A program made the translations under genes and the position numbers. From NCBI GenBank assembly GCA_949283655.1, contig CASDTH010000014.1, positions 1-64,000 of the forward strand: a stretch of DNA of 64,000 nt, given 5' to 3'. This document shows, in pieces, positions 24,842 through 33,556 of the stretch. The notes beneath the pieces were generated by a model that worked only from the letters and a program-made list of their open reading frames with translations, did no database searches and was not told the DNA's origin. This stretch comes from an uncultured bacterium. GTDB taxonomy: Bacteria; Bacillota; Clostridia; Oscillospirales; Acutalibacteraceae. Positions within the stretch are counted from its first letter, which is position 1. Each line of letters begins with the position of its first letter.

Positions 24842-25612
24842 ATGATTTTAAAATACAGCCAAACGATGCGCATGGCGATGCGCGCCCAGACGAACGGCGG
24901 CATTTTCTATCTGCTCCCGAATATAGCCGTCCGGCTCGTGCATTTCATTCCGCTGCTATTTCTTTGGTCCGTTTTATCAAGGAGTGGCGTAGAAACCGGC
25001 ATGACACTGAAGCAGATGCTATCCTATACCTATCTCAATGCGATATTGGCCGATTTATTGGTGGTGCAAACCTTTATATCGAGCTGGTGCTATGAAGGGG
25101 AGCTACACAGGCTCTATCTCCGCCCGACCCCTATTTTTGGCGGGATCGTGGCGGAAACGGTAGGCGGATGGATCCCGATGCTGCTTTTCTTTTCCCTTCC
25201 ACTGCTGTGCGCCGCGCCGTTTTTGGGGATTTCGGTTTTGCCGGCAAGCCCTTGGTTTTTCCCCAGCCTGCTGCTCTGTATCTCACTCGGGTTTGCGATT
25301 GACTTTCTGTTTGCCTGTGTGGCGATTGAGCTGCGCGGCATCTCCTGGTTTGCCCATGTGATTCGCACAGCGATCGTGGCGCTTTTCTCCGGCACTGTGC
25401 TGCCCTTTCGGTTGCTGCCGGTTGGGTTAGCGCGTGTGTTTGAACTACAGCCCTTCGGCAGCCTCGGCGGTGCGCCGCTGGCATTGTTTGTCGGCACGGC
25501 ACGGCCTGAGCGCATTCTGTTGGCACAGGTGTTCTGGAACCTGACGCTCTGGCCCGCGGCTATTTTATGGTTTTGCAGATCACGAGAGAGGCTGGTGAGC
25601 TTTGGTGGATAG
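24842..25612 (+). CDS. ABC-2 type transporter permease (COG4587-like)
   Basis: The 256-residue protein has about six membrane helices and no large extracellular domain. It begins MILKYSQTMRMAMRAQ, with an N-terminal amphipathic segment typical of ABC-2 permeases of the ABC2_membrane_6 type. It is the first of three overlapping genes (permease, permease, ATPase), which matches the COG4587-COG3694-COG4586 exporter sets of Firmicutes whose substrate is unknown. Its ATG was chosen over a frame starting 36 bases upstream, because GGAAGG lies at suitable distance. Confidence 0.8.
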   Translation: MILKYSQTMRMAMRAQTNGGIFYLLPNIAVRLVHFIPLLFLWSVLSRSGVETGMTLKQMLSYTYLNAILADLLVVQTFISSWCYEGELHRLYLRPTPIFGGIVAETVGGWIPMLLFFSLPLLCAAPFLGISVLPASPWFFPSLLLCISLGFAIDFLFACVAIELRGISWFAHVIRTAIVALFSGTVLPFRLLPVGLARVFELQPFGSLGGAPLALFVGTARPERILLAQVFWNLTLWPAAILWFCRSRERLVSFGG

Positions 25613-26459
25613 GCAGAAAATCTCCCTCAAACAATTTTTATCGCTGTATGTGCTGTATGCCAAAATGGATTTTGCCTGGCTGCTGCGGGACCGAGTGTTT
25701 GCGTCCCTTGCAATCCTGTCGGACGTGATATCCAATCTCTCCTCGATCGCGGGCGTGTTTCTGCTGGCATGGAAATTTGGAGGGATCGGCGGAATGAGCC
25801 GGTATGAAATTCTATTTATGCTCGGGTACACCTCCCTGATGACGGGGATTTACCAGGTGTTTTTCTCCAGCAATAACGTTGGGCATATCAGCCGCCGGAT
25901 CGGGCGCGGCCAGGTGGACCACATGCTGATGCAACCGCTCCCCTTGCCGGTGCAGCTAATGACAGAGGGTTTCATCCCGTTTTCAGGGAGCAGCAACCTG
26001 GTTTCCGGCGCGGCGCTTCTCTGCATTGCCGTTGCAAAGCTCGGCATCCGGCCGCCGTGGTGGTGGGCGCTGGCGCTTGCCGGGCATTTGGCCGCTACGG
26101 TTGCGATCCTGGTTGCCTCCTCTTACCTTGCCTCTAGCGTGGCCTTTTACGCGCCTGCCCAAGCGGAGGAAATTTCAACTTATGTAATCGATGCGCAATG
26201 CAGCCTTGCGCAATTCCCACTCTCCGGTATGCCGCTTGCGTTGAAAGCGCCTCTGTTGACGGTGTTTCCCGCGGGGCTGCTGGGCTGGTTTCCATCGCTT
26301 GCACTGCTTGGGAAACCGCCGCTCGACCTGCCGGGCTATTACCCCGCAATCATTGCGGTGGCGCTCGCCGCATGCGCGGCTTACTTTTTCAGGAAAGGAT
26401 TGCATTACTATGTTAAAAAAGGGATCAACCGCTACCTCGCCATCGGACATCGCCGTTGA
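25605..26459 (+). CDS. ABC-2 type transporter permease (COG3694-like)
   Basis: The 284-residue protein has about six membrane helices, starts with a short basic cytoplasmic segment and resembles the second permease of COG3694-type exporters, with ISRRIGRGQVDHMLMQPLPL near residue 98 as a family-like loop. No ATG fits; GTG at 25605 or TTG at 25602 would start inside the end of the previous gene, so translation is coupled. It pairs with the upstream permease and the ATPase that overlaps its end by 50 bases. Confidence 0.8.
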   Translation: MDRQKISLKQFLSLYVLYAKMDFAWLLRDRVFASLAILSDVISNLSSIAGVFLLAWKFGGIGGMSRYEILFMLGYTSLMTGIYQVFFSSNNVGHISRRIGRGQVDHMLMQPLPLPVQLMTEGFIPFSGSSNLVSGAALLCIAVAKLGIRPPWWWALALAGHLAATVAILVASSYLASSVAFYAPAQAEEISTYVIDAQCSLAQFPLSGMPLALKAPLLTVFPAGLLGWFPSLALLGKPPLDLPGYYPAIIAVALAACAAYFFRKGLHYYVKKGINRYLAIGHRR

Positions 26460-27423
26460 CGTGCAGTCTGTTGTGAAGGTGCTTACCCAATCCCAGCGGG
26501 AGAATGCCGGGAACGGCGTGCTGAAAAGGCTCGCAAGGCCTGAGAAAAAGCGCGTGTATGCGCTTGATAATGTGACCTTCCAAATCCGGCGCGGCGAGTT
26601 TGTCGCCTATGCCGGGCCGAACGGGGCGGGCAAGAGTACAACGATGAAGTTACTCTGTGGCATGCTTTTGCCAACGGATGGGAAAGTCTCCGTGCTCGGC
26701 CTGTCGCCTGAAAAAAACCGGATTTCGCTCATGAAGAGGCTCGGCGTACTGTTCGGCAACCGGACGGAGCTATGGTGGGATCACCCTGTTATGCAGAGCT
26801 TCGCGTGGAAAAAGGCTGTGTGGCAGATTCCGGAGAATGTCTATCGGCGGAACTTGGAGATGGCAATTGAGCTTTTGGATTTGAAGGATCTTTTAAAGAC
26901 CTTTGCGCGGGAACTATCGCTCGGCCAACGGATGCGGGCGGATATCGCCATGATGCTCTTGCACGCCCCGGAGGTAATCCTACTGGATGAGCCAACGCTG
27001 GGGCTGGACGTCGTTGCCAAGCGGCAGATGATTGCATTTTTAAAAACGGTTAATCGGGAAAACGGAGTGACGATCATTGTGACCAGCCATGACATGGACG
27101 ATCTGGAGGAGATGGCAGAGCGAATCCTGATGATTTCTGCGGGCAAGATTGCATATGACGGAGACTTTGATGGCCTGCGCGCTTTGACGGGCCGCCCTTC
27201 CCGACTCCGGCTAACGGTGGATAGCGCCCGACCGCCCGACCTGACCATTGGGCGCCTTCTATCAGAGGAAAAGGGCGTTTGCGAATATGAACTGGATTTA
27301 TCCTCTATACAGGTGCATGAATTGCTGGCGCAGCTTTCAATGCTGCACGGCATCCGGGATTTGGAAATTCAGAAAGCACCGATCGAGCAGGTGATTGCGG
27401 AACTGTTCCGCGCCTGGCGGTAA
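26410..27423 (+). CDS. ABC transporter ATP-binding protein (COG4586-like)
   Basis: The 337-residue ATPase has Walker A GPNGAGKSTT near residue 76, an ABC signature ELSLGQRMR near 173, in which LSGGQ is replaced by LSLGQ as is usual in COG4586, Walker B VILLDEPTLGLD near 195 and the switch histidine in TSHDMDD. The LFGNRTELWWDHPV segment is also typical of COG4586. A C-terminal extension of about 90 residues follows. It powers the two-permease exporter encoded upstream. The ATG at 26410 with AGGAAAGG lies within the end of the second permease. Confidence 0.9.
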   Translation: MLKKGSTATSPSDIAVDVQSVVKVLTQSQRENAGNGVLKRLARPEKKRVYALDNVTFQIRRGEFVAYAGPNGAGKSTTMKLLCGMLLPTDGKVSVLGLSPEKNRISLMKRLGVLFGNRTELWWDHPVMQSFAWKKAVWQIPENVYRRNLEMAIELLDLKDLLKTFARELSLGQRMRADIAMMLLHAPEVILLDEPTLGLDVVAKRQMIAFLKTVNRENGVTIIVTSHDMDDLEEMAERILMISAGKIAYDGDFDGLRALTGRPSRLRLTVDSARPPDLTIGRLLSEEKGVCEYELDLSSIQVHELLAQLSMLHGIRDLEIQKAPIEQVIAELFRAWR

Positions 27424-27520
27424 CGGCGCGGCAGCAGCCCCGCTTTGCCTCTCATCTGCTATGCGGGGCCGGGCTGCCACGTTCTGCCGAAAAAGGCGGC
27501 GGGCAGAGCGCTTTTTTCGG
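27424..27520 (+). terminator. hairpins after the ABC-2 operon, probable terminator
   Basis: GCCCCGC and GCGGGGC pair inside an outer GGCAGC/GCTGCC stem (27430-27481), and a second imperfect hairpin with TCTGCC and GGGCAGA ends in a T6 run near 27517. Together they probably end the exporter transcript before the coaX promoter. Confidence 0.55.
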
Positions 27521-27532
27521 AACGGATGCCGT

Positions 27533-27561
27533 TTGCTTTCCGGTCGGAAATCGTGTATACT
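27533..27561 (+). promoter_or_regulatory. promoter of coaX
   Basis: TTGCTT (27533-27538) and TATACT (27556-27561) are separated by 17 bases, 48 bases before the coaX ATG. Confidence 0.7.
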
Positions 27562-27608
27562 AAATAGACACTATGCTTACTCCGCCCCGGAGAGAGGATG
27601 AGAATCAG

Positions 27609-28403
27609 ATGATTTTAACAGTCGATGTCGGCAACAGCAATATCACAATGGGTGTATATAAAGAGGACGAATTGCTATTTGTTGCCCGCCTGGCGACGGA
27701 GCGCGCCCGCACAGGGGATCAGTACGCAGTGGAGCTCAAAGCGATTTTTGCGCTCTACGATGTGGTGCCTAGGGATTTTGAAGGCGCGATCATCAGCTCC
27801 GTTGTGCCAGAGCTGACGGCGGCGGTGCGCAGCGCGGTGCAGATGGTCACAGGCCATGCGCCGCTGCTGATTGGGCCTGGCCTGAAAACAGGGCTCAACA
27901 TCCGCACGGATACGCCCGGCATCCTCGGCGCGGACCTGGTGGTGGGTGCGGTGGCGGCGATCCACTCCTACGAGCTGCCATGCCTTGTGATGGATCTGGG
28001 CACGGCGACGAAAATTAGTGTCCTGGATGAAAATGGTACTTACCTCGGCTGCACGATTTCCGCAGGCGTGGGAATTTCGCTGGATGCGCTGGCAACCCGA
28101 ACCTCCCAGCTGCCGCACATCAGCATTGAGGCGCCGGATCACGTCATCGGCACCAATTCGCCGGATTGTATGCAATCCGGCACAGTGTTTGGCACGGCTG
28201 CCATGCTCGACGGCCTGTGCGACCGCATCGAGGAGGAGCTTGGCCGCCCGGTCAAGACGGTTGTGGCCACCGGAGGGTTGGCAAAGGATATCGTATCTAA
28301 CTGTAAACGCAATGTCCTTTACAGTGAAAATTTGCTCTTGGAGGGCCTCAAGCTGGTTTATGAGAAGAATATGTCGAAAAAAGATCGTGCCGCAAAGCGT
28401 TGA
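27609..28403 (+). CDS. coaX: type III pantothenate kinase
   Basis: The 264-residue protein has the CoaX (Baf-family) fold: MILTVDVGNSNITMGVY at the N-terminus with the catalytic aspartate, the GADLVVGAVAAIHSY helix, MDLGTATKISVLD near residue 130 and ISAGVGISLDALATRTSQLP near 153, with VVATGGLAKDI near 220. It phosphorylates pantothenate in the first step of coenzyme A synthesis and, as a type III enzyme, should not be feedback-inhibited by CoA. I chose the ATG at 27609 preceded by GAGAGAGG; the open frame extends 12 codons further without similarity. An ECF S component follows. Confidence 0.95.
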   Translation: MILTVDVGNSNITMGVYKEDELLFVARLATERARTGDQYAVELKAIFALYDVVPRDFEGAIISSVVPELTAAVRSAVQMVTGHAPLLIGPGLKTGLNIRTDTPGILGADLVVGAVAAIHSYELPCLVMDLGTATKISVLDENGTYLGCTISAGVGISLDALATRTSQLPHISIEAPDHVIGTNSPDCMQSGTVFGTAAMLDGLCDRIEEELGRPVKTVVATGGLAKDIVSNCKRNVLYSENLLLEGLKLVYEKNMSKKDRAAKR

Positions 28404-28421
28404 TTTGATACATTTTGCCGC

Positions 28422-28450
28422 TTGACAAGAGTGATTTGTAAGGGTAAAAT
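28422..28450 (+). promoter_or_regulatory. promoter of the ECF S-component gene
   Basis: TTGACA (28422-28427) and TAAAAT (28445-28450) are separated by 17 bases. The transcript would carry a leader of about 95 bases that includes a GGGCT/AGCCC hairpin. Confidence 0.75.
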
Positions 28451-28550
28451 GCTTTACGAATTGGGCTTTTCACGAGTGAGCCCTGTTGTTTTCCGCCAAA
28501 TTTTGCGCTGCATCTTCATTTGGGAGAGCAGCAGCAAGGAGGAGTATAAA

Positions 28551-29153
28551 TTGAAAAAGAATTCCCTTGCGAGGACGATGCGCCTCGCGCAGCTGGCCAT
28601 GCTGATCGCTCTCCAGGCGATCCTCACCTTTACCCCGGTAGGCTTTATTATGATCCCGCCGATCTCCATCACATTGATGCATATTCCGGTGATTATCGGC
28701 GCCGTCACAATGGGACTCTTGTTCGGAGGGGTTCTCGGCGCGTCGTTCGGCGTGATGTCCATGCTGAAGGCGACGTTTGCTGCGGCCAGCCCGGCAGATA
28801 TCATCTTTTCCCCCTTTGTGAGCGGGGAGCCGGTGCAGTCACTGATCCTGTGCATTGTGCCTCGGATTTTGCTCGGCGTGATTGCGGCATGGCTGTTCAT
28901 TGGCCTGAAGCGGCTGCTCAAAAATGAAGTTGCGGCAATTGGCCTGAGCGCCGGTGTTGCAACGCTGTGCCACAGTGCGATGGTATTGGGGCTGATGTGG
29001 CTGCTGTTTGACTCCCTGCCGCTCAAAGAGGTTTTTGCGACGATGATGTCGCTCAACTGCCTGCTGGAGATCGCGATGGCGGTTGTCGTCGGGATAGCAG
29101 TATGCAAGCCGCTGCTTATTTACCTGCGCCGGCAAAAGCTTATAAAGACCTGA
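28551..29153 (+). CDS. ECF transporter S component, possibly for pantothenate
   Basis: The 200-residue protein starts MKKNSLARTMRLAQLAMLIA and has five to six membrane helices, with GFIMIPPISITLMHIPVIIG near residue 28 and LLFGGVLGASFGVMSMLKAT near 53. These fit the ECF substrate-binding component group containing PanT (COG4684, as far as I recall). Its position directly after the pantothenate kinase gene supports a role in pantothenate uptake, which is an inference. The energising ECF module is not in this window. No ATG fits; TTG at 28551 has AAGGAGGAG eight bases upstream. Confidence 0.75.
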   Translation: MKKNSLARTMRLAQLAMLIALQAILTFTPVGFIMIPPISITLMHIPVIIGAVTMGLLFGGVLGASFGVMSMLKATFAAASPADIIFSPFVSGEPVQSLILCIVPRILLGVIAAWLFIGLKRLLKNEVAAIGLSAGVATLCHSAMVLGLMWLLFDSLPLKEVFATMMSLNCLLEIAMAVVVGIAVCKPLLIYLRRQKLIKT

Positions 29154-29255
29154 TTGCAAGGGAAGGGCGCGTTGCAAGACGCAGCCTTCCGAATGTTTGT
29201 TATAACCACTATAATCTTGCTAGTGGTGCGGTCATGGGATTTTTTTTGAATTTTT

Positions 29256-29285
29256 AATGAGTGCCTGGTTTCGCTGTACGCGACT
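29256..29285 (+). repeat. 30-bp direct repeat, copy 1
   Basis: The 30 bases beginning AATGAGTGCCTGGTTTC occur again at 30196-30225 with a single mismatch. This copy is followed by a nested hairpin in which CTGTACGC (29274-29281) pairs with GCGTACAG (29320-29327). Confidence 0.85.
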
Positions 29286-30195
29286 ACCTTCTCTTACTTC
29301 TGTAAGAGAACCAGCATCGGCGTACAGGGGGAAGCAGCGCCGCCCGGCAGGCTCAGGCGGGCGCTCGCTGCGTTCTCGGGCACGGCAGGGCTGCCCGCCC
29401 GGCCGCGCCCTGCGGCCTTGCGATCCCCTCGCCTGAGCTGCCGGAACGGTCCTATGGAGTTTTCAGCCCATGGCCGTGATTTCTGGCAAGGCAGACGACG
29501 CAGCTTTCCTTGATGGAACGCAAGGAGGATAACGTAGCCAGGGGCGCGGCCATGGCGCTGAAAACCGCTGTTGCCCCCTGTGCACCGATGCGAGAAGAGA
29601 AGCAGCCGGGGGCTTCGCCCCACGACCCTGCGAACGGCACTGCGGCGGCGGTTGAAAGATAAGCCACACCACAGCGCGTTCGGCGAACGCTTCCCGAACT
29701 CAGCCGCTCACGCGGCTTCAAACAGGCGGAAAGGTTCGCTTTTGCCCTTCGGGCCAAAAGTGCCCTCACGTGCACGCAGTGAGTGGCATCAGTTGCCGCC
29801 TGGGCCTATCGTTACGTTTGAGGCGCCGAATAACTTGCGGGCTCCGGGAGAAACCTCCCGGGGCCTTTAGTCTTGCTCTGAGGAACTCTCTACCAGTAGG
29901 CCTAGCGGCGGCAGGCTCCGCAAACTTCCGGCGGGCTCGTGAGGGAACTTTTTCGCAAAGCGAAAAAGCAAACGCCCAAAATGTTTGAGGCCACGTGAGT
30001 GGCCGAGTTTTTTGGGTGCTTTGCCGAACACATCAAAGAGGTATATTTACATATCAGTGCCGCCGTTGGCCGTATAGGGCGGCCCCTTTTGCCTCCTTTT
30101 CCGGCCGAACGGAAAAGGAGGGGCCTCCGCGGCCTGAGCGGAGTAAAATCCAATTCTTGGTTGTGGTGAAGCCAGAAAGTTTGATTTGATATTTG

Positions 30196-30225
30196 AATGA
30201 GTGCCTGGTTTCCCTGTACGCGACT
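30196..30225 (+). repeat. 30-bp direct repeat, copy 2
   Basis: This is the second copy of the repeat at 29256-29285, identical except for one G-to-C change. It is followed immediately by a terminator hairpin. Confidence 0.85.
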
Positions 30226-30266
30226 GGGCGCGTTTCAGATTTTCATTCTGCAACGCGCCCTTTTTT
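30226..30266 (+). terminator. terminator-like hairpin upstream of uvrA
   Basis: GGGCGCGTT (30226-30234) pairs with AACGCGCCC (30252-30260) and is followed by six Ts. No gene directly upstream needs it, so it may belong to the repeat region. Confidence 0.75.
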
Positions 30267-30434
30267 GATGGAGCAGAGCCGCACGGGCGCTCCCGGATTT
30301 GCCGGAGCTGCCTTTTTGCCTGTTTCGCCTGCGGCGAGAGGGGAAAATAGCCTTGTGTCTGGGCAAACTGCTTGTGGAAGATTCGCAGCGGTTGAGTCCA
30401 CTTTTTATCTGTGATTTGACATCCGATATCTGAC

Positions 30435-30462
30435 TTGACTTTTTTCACAATTTTGGTATGAT
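30435..30462 (+). promoter_or_regulatory. promoter of uvrA
   Basis: TTGACT (30435-30440) and TATGAT (30457-30462) are separated by 16 bases, about 50 bases before the start codon. Confidence 0.65.
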
Positions 30463-30510
30463 AACAAAAGAACAAATGTTTTGAGCGGAGGCGCTCAGGG
30501 AGGTCTGTGT

Positions 30511-33342
30511 ATGGCACAGAAAAACTTAGTAGTAAAAGGCGCCCGTGAGCACAATTTAAAAAATGTAGATATTGAGATACCGCGTGACAAGCTTGTGGTT
30601 TTTACCGGCCTTTCCGGCTCCGGGAAATCCTCGCTTGCGTTTGATACCATTTATGCCGAGGGGCAGCGGCGCTATGTGGAGAGCCTTTCCTCCTACGCGC
30701 GGCAGTTCTTGGGCCAGATGGAGAAGCCGGATGTCGATTCGATTGACGGCCTGTCCCCGGCGATCTCGATCGATCAGAAAACCACCTCGAAAAACCCGCG
30801 TTCCACAGTGGGCACGGTCACGGAAATTCACGATTACCTGCGCCTGCTCTACGCCCGCATCGGCATCCCGCACTGCCCGGTCTGCGGCAAGGAGATCCGT
30901 CAGCAAACGGTGGATCAGATTGTAGACCGGATTATGGCGCTGGAGGAGGGCACGAAGATTCAGGTGCTCGCTCCGGTGATTCGCGGCCGTAAGGGCGAGC
31001 ATGTGAAGGAATTGGATGCGGCGCGCAAATCCGGCTACGTGCGTGTGCGGGTGGATGGCAGCATCTACGATCTTTCCGAAACGATCCAGCTGGATAAAAA
31101 CAAAAAGCATCATATCGAAGTGGTCATCGACCGCCTTGTCATCAAGGAAGAAATTCGTGCCCGCCTGGCAGATTCCGTGGAGACGGCCTGCGCTCTTTCC
31201 GGAGGTATCCTGCTCATCGATGTGGTGGGTGCGGAGGAGATGCTTTTCTCACAAAATTACGCTTGCCCGGAGCACGGCGTGAGCATTGAAGAGCTGACCC
31301 CACGCATGTTTTCCTTCAACAATCCTTTCGGTGCGTGCCCGACCTGTTCCGGTCTCGGCATTTTTATGAAGGTGGATCCCAAGCTGGTCATTCCCAATCC
31401 GCGTCTTTCCATCCGGCAGGGGGCGATCAAGGCCAGCGGTTGGACGGCGGCGGAGGGTGGCACGATTGCGCAGATGTATTTTGAGGCGCTGGCAGAGCAC
31501 TATCATTTTTCGCTGGATGAGCCTGTTGGCAAGCTCCCAAGGGCTGCACTCGATGCGGTGCTCTATGGCACAAAGGGCAAAAAGATCAAAATGCACCGCC
31601 GCAGCGAATACGGCAGTGGCACTTATATGACGGAATTTGAAGGCGTCATCCCCAACCTTGAGCGCCGCTACCGGGAGACGAACAGCGAGTGGGCCCGTGC
31701 GGAGATCGAGCAGGTGATGAGCGAGCGTCCCTGCCCGGATTGCGGCGGCGCCCGGCTGCGGCCGGAGTCGCTCTCCGTCACGGTGGGCGGCATCAATATT
31801 GATCAGCTTAGCCATAAATCTATCACCGGCGCATTGAATTTTATCAATGCCTTGGAATTGACCGAGCGGGAGCAGATGATTGCCAAGCAGATTCTCAAGG
31901 AGATTCGCAGCAGGCTGCAATTCCTCTCCAGCGTTGGGTTGGATTATCTGATGCTCTCCCGCTCCGCCGGGACACTGTCGGGTGGGGAAAGCCAGCGCAT
32001 CCGGCTGGCGACGCAGATCGGTTCCTCTCTGATGGGGGTGTTATATATTCTGGATGAGCCGAGCATCGGCCTGCACCAGCGGGATAACGACCGGCTGCTG
32101 GCCACTCTGAAGCATCTGCGCGATCTTGGCAATACGCTGATCGTTGTGGAGCACGATGAGGATACGATGTACGCTGCGGACTATATTGTAGATGTCGGCC
32201 CCGGTGCGGGCATCCATGGCGGGGAGATCGTCTGCGCAGGCACGGTGGATGAAATTAAGGCATGCAAGCGATCGCTCACCGGCCAGTATCTCAGCGGCAC
32301 ACGATTTATCCCGATTCCGGAGAAGCGGCGCAGCGGCAATGGCAAATGCTTGAAGGTACTCGGCGCTAAGGAGAATAACCTCAAGGGGATTGACGTTACT
32401 ATCCCGCTGGGTGAGTTTGTGTGCGTGACGGGCGTGTCCGGCTCCGGAAAGTCGTCGCTGGTCAATGAAATCCTGTATAAGCAGCTGGCGAATGAGTTAA
32501 ACGGCGCAAAGCGCACCGTCGGTGCGCATCAGTCGATTGAGGGGATCGAGTATCTGGATAAGGTGATTGATATTGATCAGTCGCCCATCGGGCGCACCCC
32601 GCGCTCTAATCCTGCGACCTATACCGGCGTGTTCACTGATATTCGCGAGCTGTTCGCCTCCACGCAGGAGGCAAAAATGCGCGGCTTTAAATCCAACCGG
32701 TTTTCCTTTAACGTCAAGGGCGGGCGCTGTGAAGCCTGCCAGGGCGACGGCATTGTTAAAATTGAGATGCACTTTCTGGCGGATATCTACGTGCCCTGTG
32801 AGGTGTGTAAGGGCGCGCGCTACAACCGTGAGACGCTGGAAGTAAAATACAAGGGCAAAAATATTTATGATGTGCTGGAGATGACAGTGGAGGAGGGGCT
32901 TGCCTTTTTCTCTGCTGTGCCCAAAATTCAGCGCAAGCTGCAAACGCTCTACGACGTGGGCCTTGGCTATATCAAGATTGGCCAGCCCGCCACGACGCTC
33001 TCCGGTGGCGAAGCACAGCGTGTCAAACTCTCCACAGAGCTCTCCCGCCGGGCGACAGGGCGCACAATCTATATTTTGGATGAGCCAACCACCGGCTTGC
33101 ACACAGCCGATGTGCACCGTCTTGTCAATGTGCTGCACACGTTGGTGGATAACGGCAATACCGTGCTTGTGATCGAGCATAATCTTGATGTGATCAAAAC
33201 GGCCGATCATATTATCGACTTGGGCCCGGAGGGCGGCGATAAAGGCGGCGAGATCGTGGCAGAGGGTACGCCGGAAGAGGTGGCTGCCGTTGAGGCATCC
33301 TACACCGGCCAGTATCTCAAGCGGATTTTATCAGGCAAATAA
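30511..33342 (+). CDS. uvrA: excinuclease ABC subunit A
   Basis: The 943-residue protein is a complete UvrA with two ABC ATPase units. The first Walker A is [14 protein letters not shown] near residue 31, with zinc-binding cysteines in [11 protein letters not shown] and CPEHGV...CPTCSGLG and signature [14 protein letters not shown]. The second Walker A is [11 protein letters not shown] near 637, with the [16 protein letters not shown] zinc finger and signature [12 protein letters not shown]. UvrA recognises DNA damage and loads UvrB in nucleotide excision repair. The ATG at 30511 has GGGAGG upstream. uvrB is not adjacent here. Confidence 0.98.
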   Translation: MAQKNLVVKGAREHNLKNVDIEIPRDKLVVFTGLSGSGKSSLAFDTIYAEGQRRYVESLSSYARQFLGQMEKPDVDSIDGLSPAISIDQKTTSKNPRSTVGTVTEIHDYLRLLYARIGIPHCPVCGKEIRQQTVDQIVDRIMALEEGTKIQVLAPVIRGRKGEHVKELDAARKSGYVRVRVDGSIYDLSETIQLDKNKKHHIEVVIDRLVIKEEIRARLADSVETACALSGGILLIDVVGAEEMLFSQNYACPEHGVSIEELTPRMFSFNNPFGACPTCSGLGIFMKVDPKLVIPNPRLSIRQGAIKASGWTAAEGGTIAQMYFEALAEHYHFSLDEPVGKLPRAALDAVLYGTKGKKIKMHRRSEYGSGTYMTEFEGVIPNLERRYRETNSEWARAEIEQVMSERPCPDCGGARLRPESLSVTVGGINIDQLSHKSITGALNFINALELTEREQMIAKQILKEIRSRLQFLSSVGLDYLMLSRSAGTLSGGESQRIRLATQIGSSLMGVLYILDEPSIGLHQRDNDRLLATLKHLRDLGNTLIVVEHDEDTMYAADYIVDVGPGAGIHGGEIVCAGTVDEIKACKRSLTGQYLSGTRFIPIPEKRRSGNGKCLKVLGAKENNLKGIDVTIPLGEFVCVTGVSGSGKSSLVNEILYKQLANELNGAKRTVGAHQSIEGIEYLDKVIDIDQSPIGRTPRSNPATYTGVFTDIRELFASTQEAKMRGFKSNRFSFNVKGGRCEACQGDGIVKIEMHFLADIYVPCEVCKGARYNRETLEVKYKGKNIYDVLEMTVEEGLAFFSAVPKIQRKLQTLYDVGLGYIKIGQPATTLSGGEAQRVKLSTELSRRATGRTIYILDEPTTGLHTADVHRLVNVLHTLVDNGNTVLVIEHNLDVIKTADHIIDLGPEGGDKGGEIVAEGTPEEVAAVEASYTGQYLKRILSGK

Positions 33343-33356
33343 ATTCAGATGGCGAC

Positions 33357-33395
33357 GTTGGGTGTGGGAGATGGAAGGTTCCCACACCCAACATT
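33357..33395 (+). terminator. terminator of uvrA
   Basis: A perfect 13-bp stem, GTTGGGTGTGGGA (33357-33369) with its complement (33380-33392), has a 10-base loop and a short T stretch after it. Confidence 0.75.
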
Positions 33396-33464
33396 TCATA
33401 TCGAGCCCCCGAATTTGGCTCTTTTTAAGGCAAAATTTACAGCCCTATATAATGTAATTTTCCA

Positions 33465-33493
33465 TTGACGTGCCTTTCTAAAATGCCTATAAT
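33465..33493 (+). promoter_or_regulatory. promoter of the GPH symporter gene
   Basis: TTGACG (33465-33470) and a perfect TATAAT (33488-33493) are separated by 17 bases. Confidence 0.8.
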
Positions 33494-33556
33494 TTAGCTA
33501 TGAAACTTTTTCTATTTTATAGAAAGTATCTATTTCAGAGAGCGGAGAGGGATCGT

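Larger units (their letters stand above)
29154..30225. other. gene-free region with hairpins and repeats
   Basis: More than 1 kb contains no credible coding sequence; the open frames lack ribosome sites and show skewed, stop-poor composition. It holds many hairpins: 29161-29190, 29205-29227, a nested one at 29274-29327, CTTTTTCGC/GCGAAAAAG near 29950, GGCCAC/GTGGCC near 29990, and a perfect 12-bp CCTCCTTTTCCG stem near 30095. A 30-bp sequence is repeated at both edges. It looks like a dispersed intergenic repeat cluster; see findings. Confidence 0.6.

Noticed and set aside
28457..28550. Possible vitamin riboswitch before the ECF S component
   Set aside because: The leader has only one short hairpin and none of the conserved motifs of known vitamin riboswitches that I could recognise.
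29571..30153. Open frames on both strands of the 29-30 kb gap
   Set aside because: They lack ribosome sites, are compositionally biased and cross hairpins; I see them as by-products of repeat sequence.
29154..30510. Structural RNA (RNase P, SRP, 6S, tmRNA) in the long gap
   Set aside because: I looked for the conserved sequence cores of these RNAs and did not find them.
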